Shown here piece after piece: positions 32,501 through 39,864 of a DNA stretch of 39,864 nt (position 1 is the stretch's first letter; each line of letters begins with the position of its first letter). Position numbers and translations under genes: made by a program. Source of the DNA: Nitrososphaerales archaeon (lineage in GTDB: Archaea > Thermoproteota > Nitrososphaeria > Nitrososphaerales > JACPRH01); assembly GCA_030745655.1 (NCBI GenBank), contig JASLOE010000006.1, positions 1-39,864 of the forward strand. The letters run 5' to 3'. The notes below the pieces were generated by a model, which saw only the letters and a program-made list of their open reading frames with translations, was not told the origin of the DNA and ran no database searches.

Positions 32501-32898
32501 ATTGCTTTAGCGAGAAATTTCTTTCCCCATCCAGGATCGCTTTCAAGAATAAAGATTTTCGGTGGAGGAGTCGCATACATCTTGGCGAATTTAGGATCGT
32601 CATCCTGTAAACGTAATATATGGTAATCTATTGAATCGATTAGAATTGAAATAATATCTCCTCGTCCAACAACCTGGTCTAAAGATATATCTGGAAATCT
32701 TGGATCAATGCTGAATTTCTTTGCCCAGTTTTCTGCTTTTTTAATGCGTTTTTTCCGTGAAAGCTTCCGAAATCTATATGCACGATAGTCTTTGCTTATG
32801 AGTAGAAGTGGAAAATGAAAAATAATCCTGAGCCATCTTCTTCTTCCCCAGAGAAATTGTGAAAATTGAACTTCATCGCTGAGTAACTCATCAGCCAT
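29536..32898 (-). CDS. Tandem AAA ATPase - Lon protease - HExxH metallopeptidase fusion
   Basis: This 1120-residue protein has four modules. Residues ~70-340: an AAA module with damaged motifs (Walker A DPGWGKKF, Walker B LIFIEQ), probably unable to hydrolyse ATP. Residues ~365-600: an intact p97/FtsH-like AAA (VGGLHDVIGK, GPPGSGKT, IIIWDEID, sensor GITNR, Arg finger region NRLLSVEFPYP). Residues ~690-895: a Lon/S16 protease domain with Ser787 in GPSAGLA and the catalytic Lys831 in VGGIHPKK. Residues ~930-1115: HEIDH (1006-1010), WLIEGIADFVR and GAYQTSAHFLMFLEKI, the pattern of the basic-secretory-protein zinc metallopeptidase family. A basic N-terminus with a short hydrophobic stretch (IIFHFPLLL) may touch the membrane. 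A membrane protein gene ends 6 nt upstream, so both are co-transcribed. It is probably an energy-dependent protease with two catalytic centres; substrates are unknown. Confidence 0.9.
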   Translation of the reverse strand: MADELLSDEVQFSQFLWGRRRWLRIIFHFPLLLISKDYRAYRFRKLSRKKRIKKAENWAKKFSIDPRFPDISLDQVVGRGDIISILIDSIDYHILRLQDDDPKFAKMYATPPPKIFILESDPGWGKKFLAKAIQREALERGVKEGIKVIPETLKSSDISSWLMGVSEKQLENKMNSIFSNPTLIFIEQAQAFSEKSQGISGDIDRESRRIGEALERSLEHLKDNPIRGVALLSTNNFANIPESLRLIAERINLNEMKEESLIEICRRRNKKIGLNVNPKKLFHALSQSLRTLGKSDLTPSDINKAFILATNKVQAPFRESFRKRIKKRNVVSIPKPTIDDFVSVAPDVAAYTEEEVSTMVKETRQFTKPTERYRDVGGLHDVIGKVITEIKASLNPELATQLGYEPPIGFLFFGPPGSGKTLLAKAIAGEEGTKIRVVSGSEVYQKEVGETERNIRRIFSEARKESPSIIIWDEIDAVAVRRGSRLGDPVHAPATTILLSELEGLKSGGGNVLFIGITNRKDIIDEALLNRLLSVEFPYPKNAEERREIIEVHLRKIESFLSKDVTIDEVMKIFLQRTFSPRVVAYTMRSAVAERTKEVVASQEILSALKKNDSEKNASIRKNYGEQLTYLENLAKVKKIKIKSLFKKVAAAFHDSMSYPLTLHHLERAFEMALKSEDFDELKEMQRIYRGTGPEIGKSYGLAAAESEDERRGLIIIVESNVFPRSKRGENMLILGTVTESVKESAKIAVEFLREYYPNINNHDVDVHIISPAEGSDREELKLWGPSAGLAIAVSIASAIWSIPLSPDVCMTGKIEMKSGLAGLVGGIHPKKGSGKIDIAVDEKFEKIIIPNQGFEKLIEDYKEYVEAIREKGTGIIGGKDFFDYLSLASGLDKEEAKKKLRSNPNFFKNQESILIGKNCKVDYSGFPSEKGYATHVISLVENTMPKVRLIHGGRSPGEALNVIFARNCKWPAATEGKKIFINLDHFDKIAEIYGSRDADDGAIVHEIDHAIMWAPRYDENTSWLIEGIADFVRDKLGFQREAKGTFLGSKAHFEQGKALGAYQTSAHFLMFLEKIRPDIVQELTQAMIDEIYSEELYLKYFGKSLKALVRIYEEEESNR

Positions 32899-32904
32899 TT
32901 TTCA

Positions 32905-34230
32905 TCAAATTCCAATTCGTCGAACTACTTCTCCAAGTATGAAAATGATGAGTAGAATCACTAAGAAAGGCCACCATTGTTTCATCATCCCAAGTGAAAG
33001 AGTCCCACGCTTCCATTTGTCATAAATTATTGAACCTATAAAACCAATAATATAAATAGAAATTAATCCAATAATATACCAAATATTGGGAAGAATATAA
33101 TTAATCCACCCCTCATGCATTACCGCCAAGGCTAGCATAGCTGTGTTTGGTGGAGCCCAAACTCCCTTCTGATCTACGAGTTGGATCTGGGTTCCAGATT
33201 TTGATGTCCAGAACTTTGTAAGAAAACCTGATTCCTTGTCATAAGTGTATGCAGAACTACAGCCTCCACCATCACAATCGTCGAATGCAACAACAAATTT
33301 TCTGTAAGTATGCTGAAGAATAATAGGATCTGGCTGGTCATCATTTGGTAATTCTTCATTTATTACGGCTTGAACATCAGGATATATAGGATCGCCTTTA
33401 GCCAGTCCGGAAGTAACAACAAAATATTTGAAAAAACCTGAGCCATGGTTTATTGGTTGATCGGTCTCGAAATTTCTCAATAATATAGTTCTATCTGATT
33501 CACCATCATAGATGATGCTAATCTTAGATATTTTTCCTCTATCAAGCTCATCCTGTGGGATTGTGTTAAAGTTGAACAACTCTTTCTTGTCCCATATAAT
33601 GAACTTAGATTTTCTTGGCTCATTCACATCAAAATCAATAGGAAAAAATTTGCTTTTTCCGGTAGTGTCAGTCATCCAAATAGTATATCTTTCGCCTTCA
33701 GATAGACCATTAATTGAAATAAAATAGTAGAAGTATGACACGTCCCATATATCTAAAGGTTCTTGGAATGAATATTCCATTTCAGCATAACCATCTTTTG
33801 GAATCATATTTATCTCGAGGTGATCATCAATTACGCTGATTGTGTTAGTTCCGTGAGTTGATGTCCATCCTTCATCTTGATTTGTTGGAAGAATGATAGT
33901 CTTTTCACTACTACCAATATTTATTGTGATAATTTCTTCATTTACGTTTCCATTATAGTAGTTAGAAATAGTATTTAGCTTAACTAAATTACCTTCCACA
34001 TCTACTACTGTCACAATAGCATCCTTGATATCGGGGTAGTGTAAGAACTCATATTTCACCTCCATGCCTGGTTTAAGTCCAGGTTGATAAGTGACCGCAA
34101 AAGCCGAAATAAAGATAATAGTGGAGACTAAAATGATAATAAGAATAGGATTCATAATAAATAGTCCTTTTTTTATTATTGGTAGTCTCAATTCTTCTCT
34201 ACTGTAATAAATGAGACCGAATTTTCTCAT
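32905..34230 (-). CDS. Membrane-anchored protein with a large beta-rich ectodomain
   Basis: No named family is recognised. The 441-residue protein has a signal-anchor helix (about 27-47: NPILIIILVSTIIFISAFAV), a ~330-residue presumably external part, and two C-terminal helices (about 383-403 and 419-436). A cytoplasmic linker (YDKWKRGTLSLGMMKQWW) lies between the latter two. Within the ectodomain, residues ~155-255 (WDVSYFYYFISINGLSEGERYTIWMTDTTGKSKFFP...) run in the rhythm of a carbohydrate-binding jelly roll; this is an impression, not a match. DDCDGGGC near 317 may form a disulfide or metal loop. Translation may start at ATG 34155 (MNPILIII) rather than 34230. It sits 6 nt before the AAA-Lon fusion gene and 87 nt behind the mannosidase gene, suggesting a shared operon. 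Confidence 0.75.
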   Translation of the reverse strand: MRKFGLIYYSREELRLPIIKKGLFIMNPILIIILVSTIIFISAFAVTYQPGLKPGMEVKYEFLHYPDIKDAIVTVVDVEGNLVKLNTISNYYNGNVNEEIITINIGSSEKTIILPTNQDEGWTSTHGTNTISVIDDHLEINMIPKDGYAEMEYSFQEPLDIWDVSYFYYFISINGLSEGERYTIWMTDTTGKSKFFPIDFDVNEPRKSKFIIWDKKELFNFNTIPQDELDRGKISKISIIYDGESDRTILLRNFETDQPINHGSGFFKYFVVTSGLAKGDPIYPDVQAVINEELPNDDQPDPIILQHTYRKFVVAFDDCDGGGCSSAYTYDKESGFLTKFWTSKSGTQIQLVDQKGVWAPPNTAMLALAVMHEGWINYILPNIWYIIGLISIYIIGFIGSIIYDKWKRGTLSLGMMKQWWPFLVILLIIFILGEVVRRIGI

Positions 34231-34317
34231 ATAAAGGAGTTACTTTGAATATTTGGTTTCCATTATATGTTAATAAATTGATAAATTCTTAACCATTTAA
34301 GAGATCTTTAATGAAAA

Positions 34318-37005
34318 CTAGAAATCTATTCGTAATGTGATGATCTGAGAACGATTTAATTTGAATAGAATTCTGTGTTCTAGTATATCTATATTTTTTT
34401 CTGAATCTTTACTTTCTTTCTCATTGAGATTTACAATAGAGGCATTCAATATTTTTTTATGACTGTGTACTTCTACTTCAGTTTTTTTTGATTCAGGATT
34501 GTAGATTCTTAATATGAGGCTTTGACTTAGTTCTCGTCTTTTAATAGCGGAAATAATTAACGATTCCGGCTTTATTTTTAAGAATGAAAATTCTGGAGGA
34601 AAAGATCCTTTATGCTGAGAAGTGGGGGTTACAATCAAAGGTGTATTGTGGTTGTATGCGTCTTGCCATACTTTATTCTGATTCCAATCACCTTCATGAA
34701 TTACAAGGGAATATTTGAATTCATGTCTCCCAAGGCATTGAGCATCGGGTGTTGCAAGATGGGGGTAAAGTCGGGGTCCTGCTCTTCCCTTCCTTGTCAG
34801 GAGATCATCACGACTTAACCAACCAACACATCGAAGAAGTGACAACAAAATGGAAGAACCTTTCTCAGTATGAATAGCCTCATATTCCGGTAATCCTTGA
34901 TTGATTAGAGTCAAACCTTTTTCATCATCATTAATACTCACAAACGATTGTTGCGGTTTGGTTGTAGAAGGTGATTCTTTCCAATTAGTTGCAGGTGGAG
35001 GAACGATTGGTCTTTGAATAACATCAAATGCACTTTCAGCATAAGTGTAGTTAGTTACTATATCTGTTGGAAAAATGACTCTTAATCGATGATCTTTTAC
35101 ACGATTATTGAAAATCGTTCTAAAATCGATTCGCCTTATCTTTGGATAAAGAGTTACAAAACTTTGGAGTAAACAGTTAACAAGTTTATCGCTTCGAGTA
35201 GTTCTATCTATAGAAATCTCTTTTGGTAATTTCAACTGTATTTCTATTTTGAGAGTAATAGAAACTGGATTATCATCAAGAACTGATACATTCGCTATAC
35301 AATTTTTAGTTGTGATTTTATTTGAGGTCCTAGCGGGTGAGAAGTTATATTCATCACCCACATCTTCCACGTCCTCAAAAAGAAGAACATCATCAAACAT
35401 AACATTTGTAGGTTTATAGATAATCTTCAACGTCCCATTTATGTTAGATGTTATATGGAAGTATTCATTTTCTATAAAATCCTTGTTCCCTTTCAATGTG
35501 GATGATAAGCATTTATTTTGATTAGATGAAGTAAGATAATAGATTTTATATCCAAAAGCAGGAATCTCTTCCGCCAAAAAAGAAACCTTAACTTTTACAG
35601 GTTTCTCCTTTTTAGATTCTGTTGGTCTACTTATATTTGTAAGAGCCCTCTTCTTTTTTTTATCTAAAACATAATAATTGGAGGTAATATTTTCTATATT
35701 TGGTACAGATAGATTAATACTTACAGACTCGTTACGAATCCAATTTAGAGTGTTAAAGACAATTATTGGAATGGAATCAGGGTTTGAAAAAGTAGTATCG
35801 ATCTTTTTATTGAGATAATTGATTGAATTGCAGGAGATATTTTGAGATATCTGAAGAGATCTGATGAAACGGTTGACAACATCTCGATGAACTGCGTCAA
35901 TGTAACAGCCACAAATGCTGTCATGAAATTGTGATTGAAGAAGATATTTCCAAGCCATCCAAATATTACGTTCTGGATATTCAAGTCCTTCCAACCAAGC
36001 TAGTGCTGCTAATGGTTCAGCGATTTTCTCTAACTTGGTTTGTGTCCTTTCATTATATTTTTTAATGGTCATCCGAGTAGATAGCACACTGTAAAGCATA
36101 AACCAGTATTTAGCTGCACGGAGCTCGCCTTCATAAATATCTAACTTGGGTTTACTGGCTACTATTTTTTTGATAAGATTCTCGAAATTACTATGTATTA
36201 CTTTTGCATCCACCATATTATCATTTAAGTATTTTATAATTGATGGTATTTCTGGCTGTGGTTCAAAAAAGTCTTCACCATTATTTAGGAGAAGATATTT
36301 GGTTCTAGCATATTTGGAAAGAATTAATTTATTATGATTTACAGATTCAAGAGCTTTTTGTAGATTTAATTGATTCTTACTAACTCCAAATTCATCAGGG
36401 TTTTCATATCCCAAAGCAGAAGTTGACATATATCCACCTATCTGATGAATTGCTAAAACGTCGCTTCCATCCGGTGCTTTCCAGATAAACTCTGACCCTA
36501 ATTTCTCTCCTTCATCACCCAATCCTCTTGAGAATACTGCCGAATCAAGATTGAAGCCTCTGAGAATCTGTGGAAGTTGAGAGATATGGCCGAATTGGTC
36601 CGGCATATAACCTACTTTCATCGCCCGTCCAAATCGTGCAATTATTTTATATCCCAGCATTAAATTTCTTATCAGTGACTCACCACTAACTAAAAATTCA
36701 TCAGAAGCAATATACCAAGGACCAATGAAAATCTTTTTCTGAGTAATTAGTTTTCTTAATAACATCTCTTTTTCTGGATGTATTTCTAAATAATCTTCCA
36801 AAATAACTGCTTGACCATCTAAGATAAAAAATCGATAATCTGGGTTTGAATCCAGTAACAAGAGTAACTTATCGATTATTTTCACTAATTTTGTTCTGGA
36901 ATCATTAAATGTACGATACCATTCCCTATCCCAATGGATATGTGAAACTAAATGCATTTCATATGGATCTCTCACCACTGAATTTCGTTTGATATGACTA
37001 ACCAT
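34318..37005 (-). CDS. Alpha-mannosidase, glycoside hydrolase family 38
   Basis: The 895-residue protein begins with the GH38 zinc motif MHLVSHIHWDREWYRTF (His24, Asp26). The catalytic nucleophile Asp136 is in GYMPDQFGHISQLPQIL, and the later zinc/active-site motif is QSQFHDSICGCYIDAV near residue 360. A middle three-helix domain and a beta-rich C-terminal region (about 400-895) complete the family layout. GH38 enzymes remove alpha-mannose from oligosaccharides; some relatives hydrolyse mannosylglycerate. There is no signal peptide or membrane helix, so it acts in the cytosol, like eukaryotic MAN2C1 or bacterial MngB. The start at 37005 adds a short leader before MHLVSHIHWD; an internal ATG 16 codons later is possible. 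It is the first gene of the minus-strand cluster and diverges from ppdK. Confidence 0.93.
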   Translation of the reverse strand: MVSHIKRNSVVRDPYEMHLVSHIHWDREWYRTFNDSRTKLVKIIDKLLLLLDSNPDYRFFILDGQAVILEDYLEIHPEKEMLLRKLITQKKIFIGPWYIASDEFLVSGESLIRNLMLGYKIIARFGRAMKVGYMPDQFGHISQLPQILRGFNLDSAVFSRGLGDEGEKLGSEFIWKAPDGSDVLAIHQIGGYMSTSALGYENPDEFGVSKNQLNLQKALESVNHNKLILSKYARTKYLLLNNGEDFFEPQPEIPSIIKYLNDNMVDAKVIHSNFENLIKKIVASKPKLDIYEGELRAAKYWFMLYSVLSTRMTIKKYNERTQTKLEKIAEPLAALAWLEGLEYPERNIWMAWKYLLQSQFHDSICGCYIDAVHRDVVNRFIRSLQISQNISCNSINYLNKKIDTTFSNPDSIPIIVFNTLNWIRNESVSINLSVPNIENITSNYYVLDKKKKRALTNISRPTESKKEKPVKVKVSFLAEEIPAFGYKIYYLTSSNQNKCLSSTLKGNKDFIENEYFHITSNINGTLKIIYKPTNVMFDDVLLFEDVEDVGDEYNFSPARTSNKITTKNCIANVSVLDDNPVSITLKIEIQLKLPKEISIDRTTRSDKLVNCLLQSFVTLYPKIRRIDFRTIFNNRVKDHRLRVIFPTDIVTNYTYAESAFDVIQRPIVPPPATNWKESPSTTKPQQSFVSINDDEKGLTLINQGLPEYEAIHTEKGSSILLSLLRCVGWLSRDDLLTRKGRAGPRLYPHLATPDAQCLGRHEFKYSLVIHEGDWNQNKVWQDAYNHNTPLIVTPTSQHKGSFPPEFSFLKIKPESLIISAIKRRELSQSLILRIYNPESKKTEVEVHSHKKILNASIVNLNEKESKDSEKNIDILEHRILFKLNRSQIITLRIDF

Positions 37006-37120
37006 AACTGTTTTGAATTAAAGAAGGTAATTATTTAATGGTAATGATGTACATAATTTTGTTGAATCATTCTATTTATATCATGGTTAAGTTTTGCCCT
37101 CATAGGCAAGGAATCCAATT

Positions 37121-39751
37121 ATGAGTGAAAAAATAACATCAGACATATTCTCCTTTGAGGATGGAAATAGTGATGACAAGAAGCTTCTAGGAGGGAAAGG
37201 TGCAGGATTAGCAAAGATGACTCAACTTGGATTACCAGTTCCTCCAGGTTTCACAATTACAACTTTAGAATGCATAAAATATTATGAGAATAATCAACGA
37301 TTATCTGACGAATTAATCCGAAACACATATTCAGCTATGAATATTCTTGAACAGAAGACAGGATCAATCTTTGGAAGTTCAAAGAATCCTCTGCTTGTAT
37401 CTGTGAGGTCAGGTTCAGCAGTTTCTATGCCAGGGATGATGGATACAGTTCTTAATGTAGGGTTAAATGATAAAACTATCCAAGGTTTGATCGAGCAGAC
37501 TGGCGACCCCAGATTTGCATATGATGCATACCGCCGATTTATTCAGCTTTTTGGTAAGGTTGTGTTACATGTAGATGATGATAAGTTTCCCAAAATATCT
37601 GAAGAAATTGATATGACTACTGGAGAATTAAAAGAGTTAGTAAAGAAACTCAAAGATATATGTCAGAAAGAAACTGGAACTGAATTTCCAGATGACCCAT
37701 ACGAGCAGCTGAATAGTACTATTGCAGCTGTATTCAGAAGCTGGAACGTGAAGAGATGTGTGGATTATCGGCGTGAGTTCAATATTGGACCGGAAATAGC
37801 TAATGGAACAGCTGTTAATGTTGTGACAATGGTTTTTGGAAATATGGGAAACAAAAGTGGTACAGGAGTAGTTTTTACACGTGATCCAGGAACAGGGGAG
37901 AAAACATTGTATGGAGAATATCTTTTGAATGCACAAGGAGAAGACGTGGTAGCTGGAATAAGAACACCGAGTCCAATCCGTGGAATGGAAAAAGAACTTT
38001 CAGATGCTTATAATGAACTTTTAGGTTTAACAGAAAAACTCGAAAAGTACTACAAGTATCCTCAGGATATTGAGTTCACAATAGAGAAAGGAAAACTTTA
38101 CCTTCTTCAGACCAGAAATGCCAAAATGAATGCAATAGCAAGAGTCAGAGTAGTAGTTGAAATGGAAAAAGAAGGGCTCATCACAAAAGAAGAAGCACTT
38201 ATGGGAATAACACCAGATACCCTTGAACAGATGCTTCATAGGAGTATTGATCCAACAGTCCATATCGAGCCCAAGGCTAAAGGATTAGGAGCATCTCCTG
38301 GTGCATCTAGTGGCATAGCGATATTTGATGCTGATACAGCAGAAGAAAAAGGAAGAGCAGGTGAAAAGGTGATTTTAGTGAGAGAAGAAACGAAACCAGA
38401 AGATGTCCATGGTTTTTTTGCGTCTCAAGGCATTCTCACTAGCAGAGGAGGAAAAACGAGTCATGCAGCAGTGGTAGCTAGAGGAATAGGAAAGCCCTGT
38501 GTATCTGGTGCTGCTGAGATCAAAATAGACACCAGAAAGCGTCAGTGTTCTATTGGGAAGAACATAGTAAAGGAAGGAGAATACATTACGATTGATGGTA
38601 CAAGTGGTGAAGTCTTTTTAGGTGAGATACCAACAGTAGAGCCTGAACCCACTCCAGAAATGGAAGAAATCCTGAATTGGGCAGATAATGTAAGGAAATT
38701 AGGAATACAAGCAAATGCAGATACTCCGGAAAATGCTAGATTAGCTCGTGAAATTGGTGCAGAAGGGATAGGGCTTTGCCGGACTGAAAGAATGTTCAAT
38801 GCCACAGATAGGTTACCCATAATGGTTTCAATGATACTTGCAGATAGTGACGATGAACGAAAAATCTTTCTTGACAAGCTTAAACCAATGATGAAGCAAG
38901 ATTTTAAGGAGATATTTGCAGCAATGGATGAAAATCCTGTTACAGTCAGGTTGCTTGATGTACCGTTGCATGAATTTCTTCCTAATATTGAAGAACTTCA
39001 TGAAGAGATAAGGAAGTTACAAGAATCTGGAGCAACTGAAACCGATTTATCTAGAAAAAATAGAGTTTTAAATAAAGCTAGAGAACTCTCAGAAGTCAAT
39101 CCAATGTTAGGACATAGAGGGGTTCGAGTAGGAATCACACACCCCGAGATATACGAATCTCAGATATTTGCTATCTGTGAAGCAGCAGCTGAGTTAGTAA
39201 AAGAGGGAAAAAAAGCAAATCCTAAGATAATGATACCTCAAATTGCTTTAAATCAAGAGTTAATGAAAATCTTTGAATTAGTTAAACGTGTAAAAAAAGA
39301 AGTGGAAAAAGAAAAAAATGTAAAACTTGAAATAAAGTTTGGTACAATGATAGAAGTTGTTAGAGCTTGCGTAACTGCTGATGAAATAGCTAATATTGCT
39401 GAATTCTTTAGTTTCGGGACCAATGATCTGACTCAGGCAGTATTTAGCTTCAGCAGGGAAGATGCAGAAAACAAATTCTTACCTCTTTTTGAAGAAAAAG
39501 GAATAATCAATCAGAATCCCTTCCAAACTTTAGATAATGAAGGCGTAGCTGAACTTATGAGGATAGCTATAACAAAAGGCAGAAAAATAAGAAAAGATCT
39601 TGAAATAGGTATATGTGGAGAACATGGTGGAGACCCAGAATCAATAGAAATATGCCATAATCTAGGGATAACATATGTTAGTTGTTCTCCTTACCGCATA
39701 CCAGTTGCAAGACTCGCAGCAGCACAATCAGTGCTAAAGGCAAATAATTAA
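37121..39751 (+). CDS. ppdK: Pyruvate, phosphate dikinase
   Basis: PpdK interconverts pyruvate + ATP + Pi with PEP + AMP + PPi. The 876-residue protein has the N-terminal ATP-grasp domain (LLGGKGAGLAKMTQLGLPVPPGFTITT; SVRSGSAVSMPGMMDTVLN). The phosphohistidine domain has GGKTSHAAVVARGIGKPCVSGA, with the swinging His near residue 448. The PEP/pyruvate TIM barrel carries EGIGLCRTERMF, HRGVRVG, SFGTNDLTQ and the catalytic Cys near residue 855 in VSCSPYRIPVARLAAAQ. All key residues are intact. It starts at ATG 37121 with AAGGAATCC in front, and a TATA-like TTTATATC (about 37074) lies upstream. In archaea it supports gluconeogenesis or PPi-linked glycolysis. Confidence 0.98.
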   Translation: MSEKITSDIFSFEDGNSDDKKLLGGKGAGLAKMTQLGLPVPPGFTITTLECIKYYENNQRLSDELIRNTYSAMNILEQKTGSIFGSSKNPLLVSVRSGSAVSMPGMMDTVLNVGLNDKTIQGLIEQTGDPRFAYDAYRRFIQLFGKVVLHVDDDKFPKISEEIDMTTGELKELVKKLKDICQKETGTEFPDDPYEQLNSTIAAVFRSWNVKRCVDYRREFNIGPEIANGTAVNVVTMVFGNMGNKSGTGVVFTRDPGTGEKTLYGEYLLNAQGEDVVAGIRTPSPIRGMEKELSDAYNELLGLTEKLEKYYKYPQDIEFTIEKGKLYLLQTRNAKMNAIARVRVVVEMEKEGLITKEEALMGITPDTLEQMLHRSIDPTVHIEPKAKGLGASPGASSGIAIFDADTAEEKGRAGEKVILVREETKPEDVHGFFASQGILTSRGGKTSHAAVVARGIGKPCVSGAAEIKIDTRKRQCSIGKNIVKEGEYITIDGTSGEVFLGEIPTVEPEPTPEMEEILNWADNVRKLGIQANADTPENARLAREIGAEGIGLCRTERMFNATDRLPIMVSMILADSDDERKIFLDKLKPMMKQDFKEIFAAMDENPVTVRLLDVPLHEFLPNIEELHEEIRKLQESGATETDLSRKNRVLNKARELSEVNPMLGHRGVRVGITHPEIYESQIFAICEAAAELVKEGKKANPKIMIPQIALNQELMKIFELVKRVKKEVEKEKNVKLEIKFGTMIEVVRACVTADEIANIAEFFSFGTNDLTQAVFSFSREDAENKFLPLFEEKGIINQNPFQTLDNEGVAELMRIAITKGRKIRKDLEIGICGEHGGDPESIEICHNLGITYVSCSPYRIPVARLAAAQSVLKANN

Positions 39752-39797
39752 AAATGATTGATATATATATTAGAATAGAAAGTTATTGGCGAATATA

Positions 39798-39863
39798 TCA
39801 CCATACATAGTCTTTACGCCACCATAAAAAGAATATATTTCTGACACCTTGAGCGATTGGGAG
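39798..39863 (-). CDS. Possible C-terminal end of a minus-strand gene (partial)
   Basis: At the window edge a minus-strand frame is open to the border and ends with TGA at 39800-39798, reading ...GVRNIFFLWWRKDYVW. The hydrophobic/aromatic string could be the tail of a membrane protein convergent with ppdK. Only 21 codons are visible, so the call is weak and no function can be given. Confidence 0.25.
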   Translation of the reverse strand, partial: LPIAQGVRNIFFLWWRKDYVW

Positions 39864-39864
39864 C

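Overview
The window is chromosomal DNA from an AT-rich archaeon. The evidence is consistent: sn-glycerol-1-phosphate dehydrogenase (archaeal lipid backbone), aIF6, prefoldin alpha, archaeal-type D-aminoacyl-tRNA deacylase, Spt5-like NusG beside SecE, archaeal L10/P0 and L12, archaeal/eukaryal-type AlaRS and LeuRS, a zinc-type 7Fe ferredoxin, TATA-box promoters, and pre-tRNAs with bulge-helix-bulge introns. Many genes start at TTG or GTG. The zinc ferredoxin, the Amt/P-II pair and the multi-intron tRNA fit a TACK-type lineage (Nitrososphaeria/Thaumarchaeota- or Bathyarchaeia-like). That placement is inference with low certainty. I see no insertion sequence, prophage or CRISPR array.

Layout. 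1-0.6 kb: the 3' end of an ammonium transporter and its P-II regulator. 0.6-0.7 kb: a GC-rich island that looks like a structured RNA. 0.8-6.1 kb: RtcA, NadM, a class V aminotransferase, an FKBP-type isomerase whose repeat tail overlaps a convergent UPF0179 gene, and G1P dehydrogenase. 6.2-9.3 kb: aIF6, prefoldin alpha, FtsY and ornithine carbamoyltransferase in one direction. 9.3-10.4 kb: a frameshifted O6-alkylguanine-DNA alkyltransferase gene and DtdA on the minus strand. 10.5-24.0 kb: a long informational block of SecE, NusG, L11, carA, carB, L1, L10, then L12 (inverted), AlaRS and LeuRS. 24.0-28.5 kb: a looser region with a DtxR-type regulator, three tRNA genes (two with introns), a zinc ferredoxin, a DUF454 membrane protein, mini-genes and two Lrp/AsnC-type regulators. 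28.5-39.8 kb: a 2-hydroxyacid dehydrogenase, a minus-strand cluster (GH38 alpha-mannosidase, membrane protein, giant AAA protease) and pyruvate phosphate dikinase.

How the genes work together. CarAB makes carbamoyl phosphate, which ArgF in the same window consumes for arginine. Amt/P-II, the Lrp regulators and PpdK concern nitrogen and carbon balance. FtsY, SecE, SecE-linked NusG, the ribosomal stalk proteins L11/L1/L10/L12, two synthetases, aIF6 and DtdA serve translation and protein export.

The most unusual items are: (1) a 1120-residue protein fusing a degenerate AAA module, an intact p97/FtsH-like AAA module, a Lon (S16) serine protease domain and a C-terminal HExxH metallopeptidase domain resembling the basic-secretory-protein family, encoded 6 nt downstream of a membrane protein and near a cytosolic-type GH38 mannosidase; (2) a tRNA-Gln(TTG) gene that folds only if three short introns (23, 20 and 16 nt) are removed, each with a fitting bulge-helix-bulge; (3) a 5-bp tandem duplication that disrupts the alkyltransferase gene just before its active-site cysteine; and (4) a rearranged ribosomal stalk locus in which L12 is inverted against an L10 lacking the usual acidic tail.
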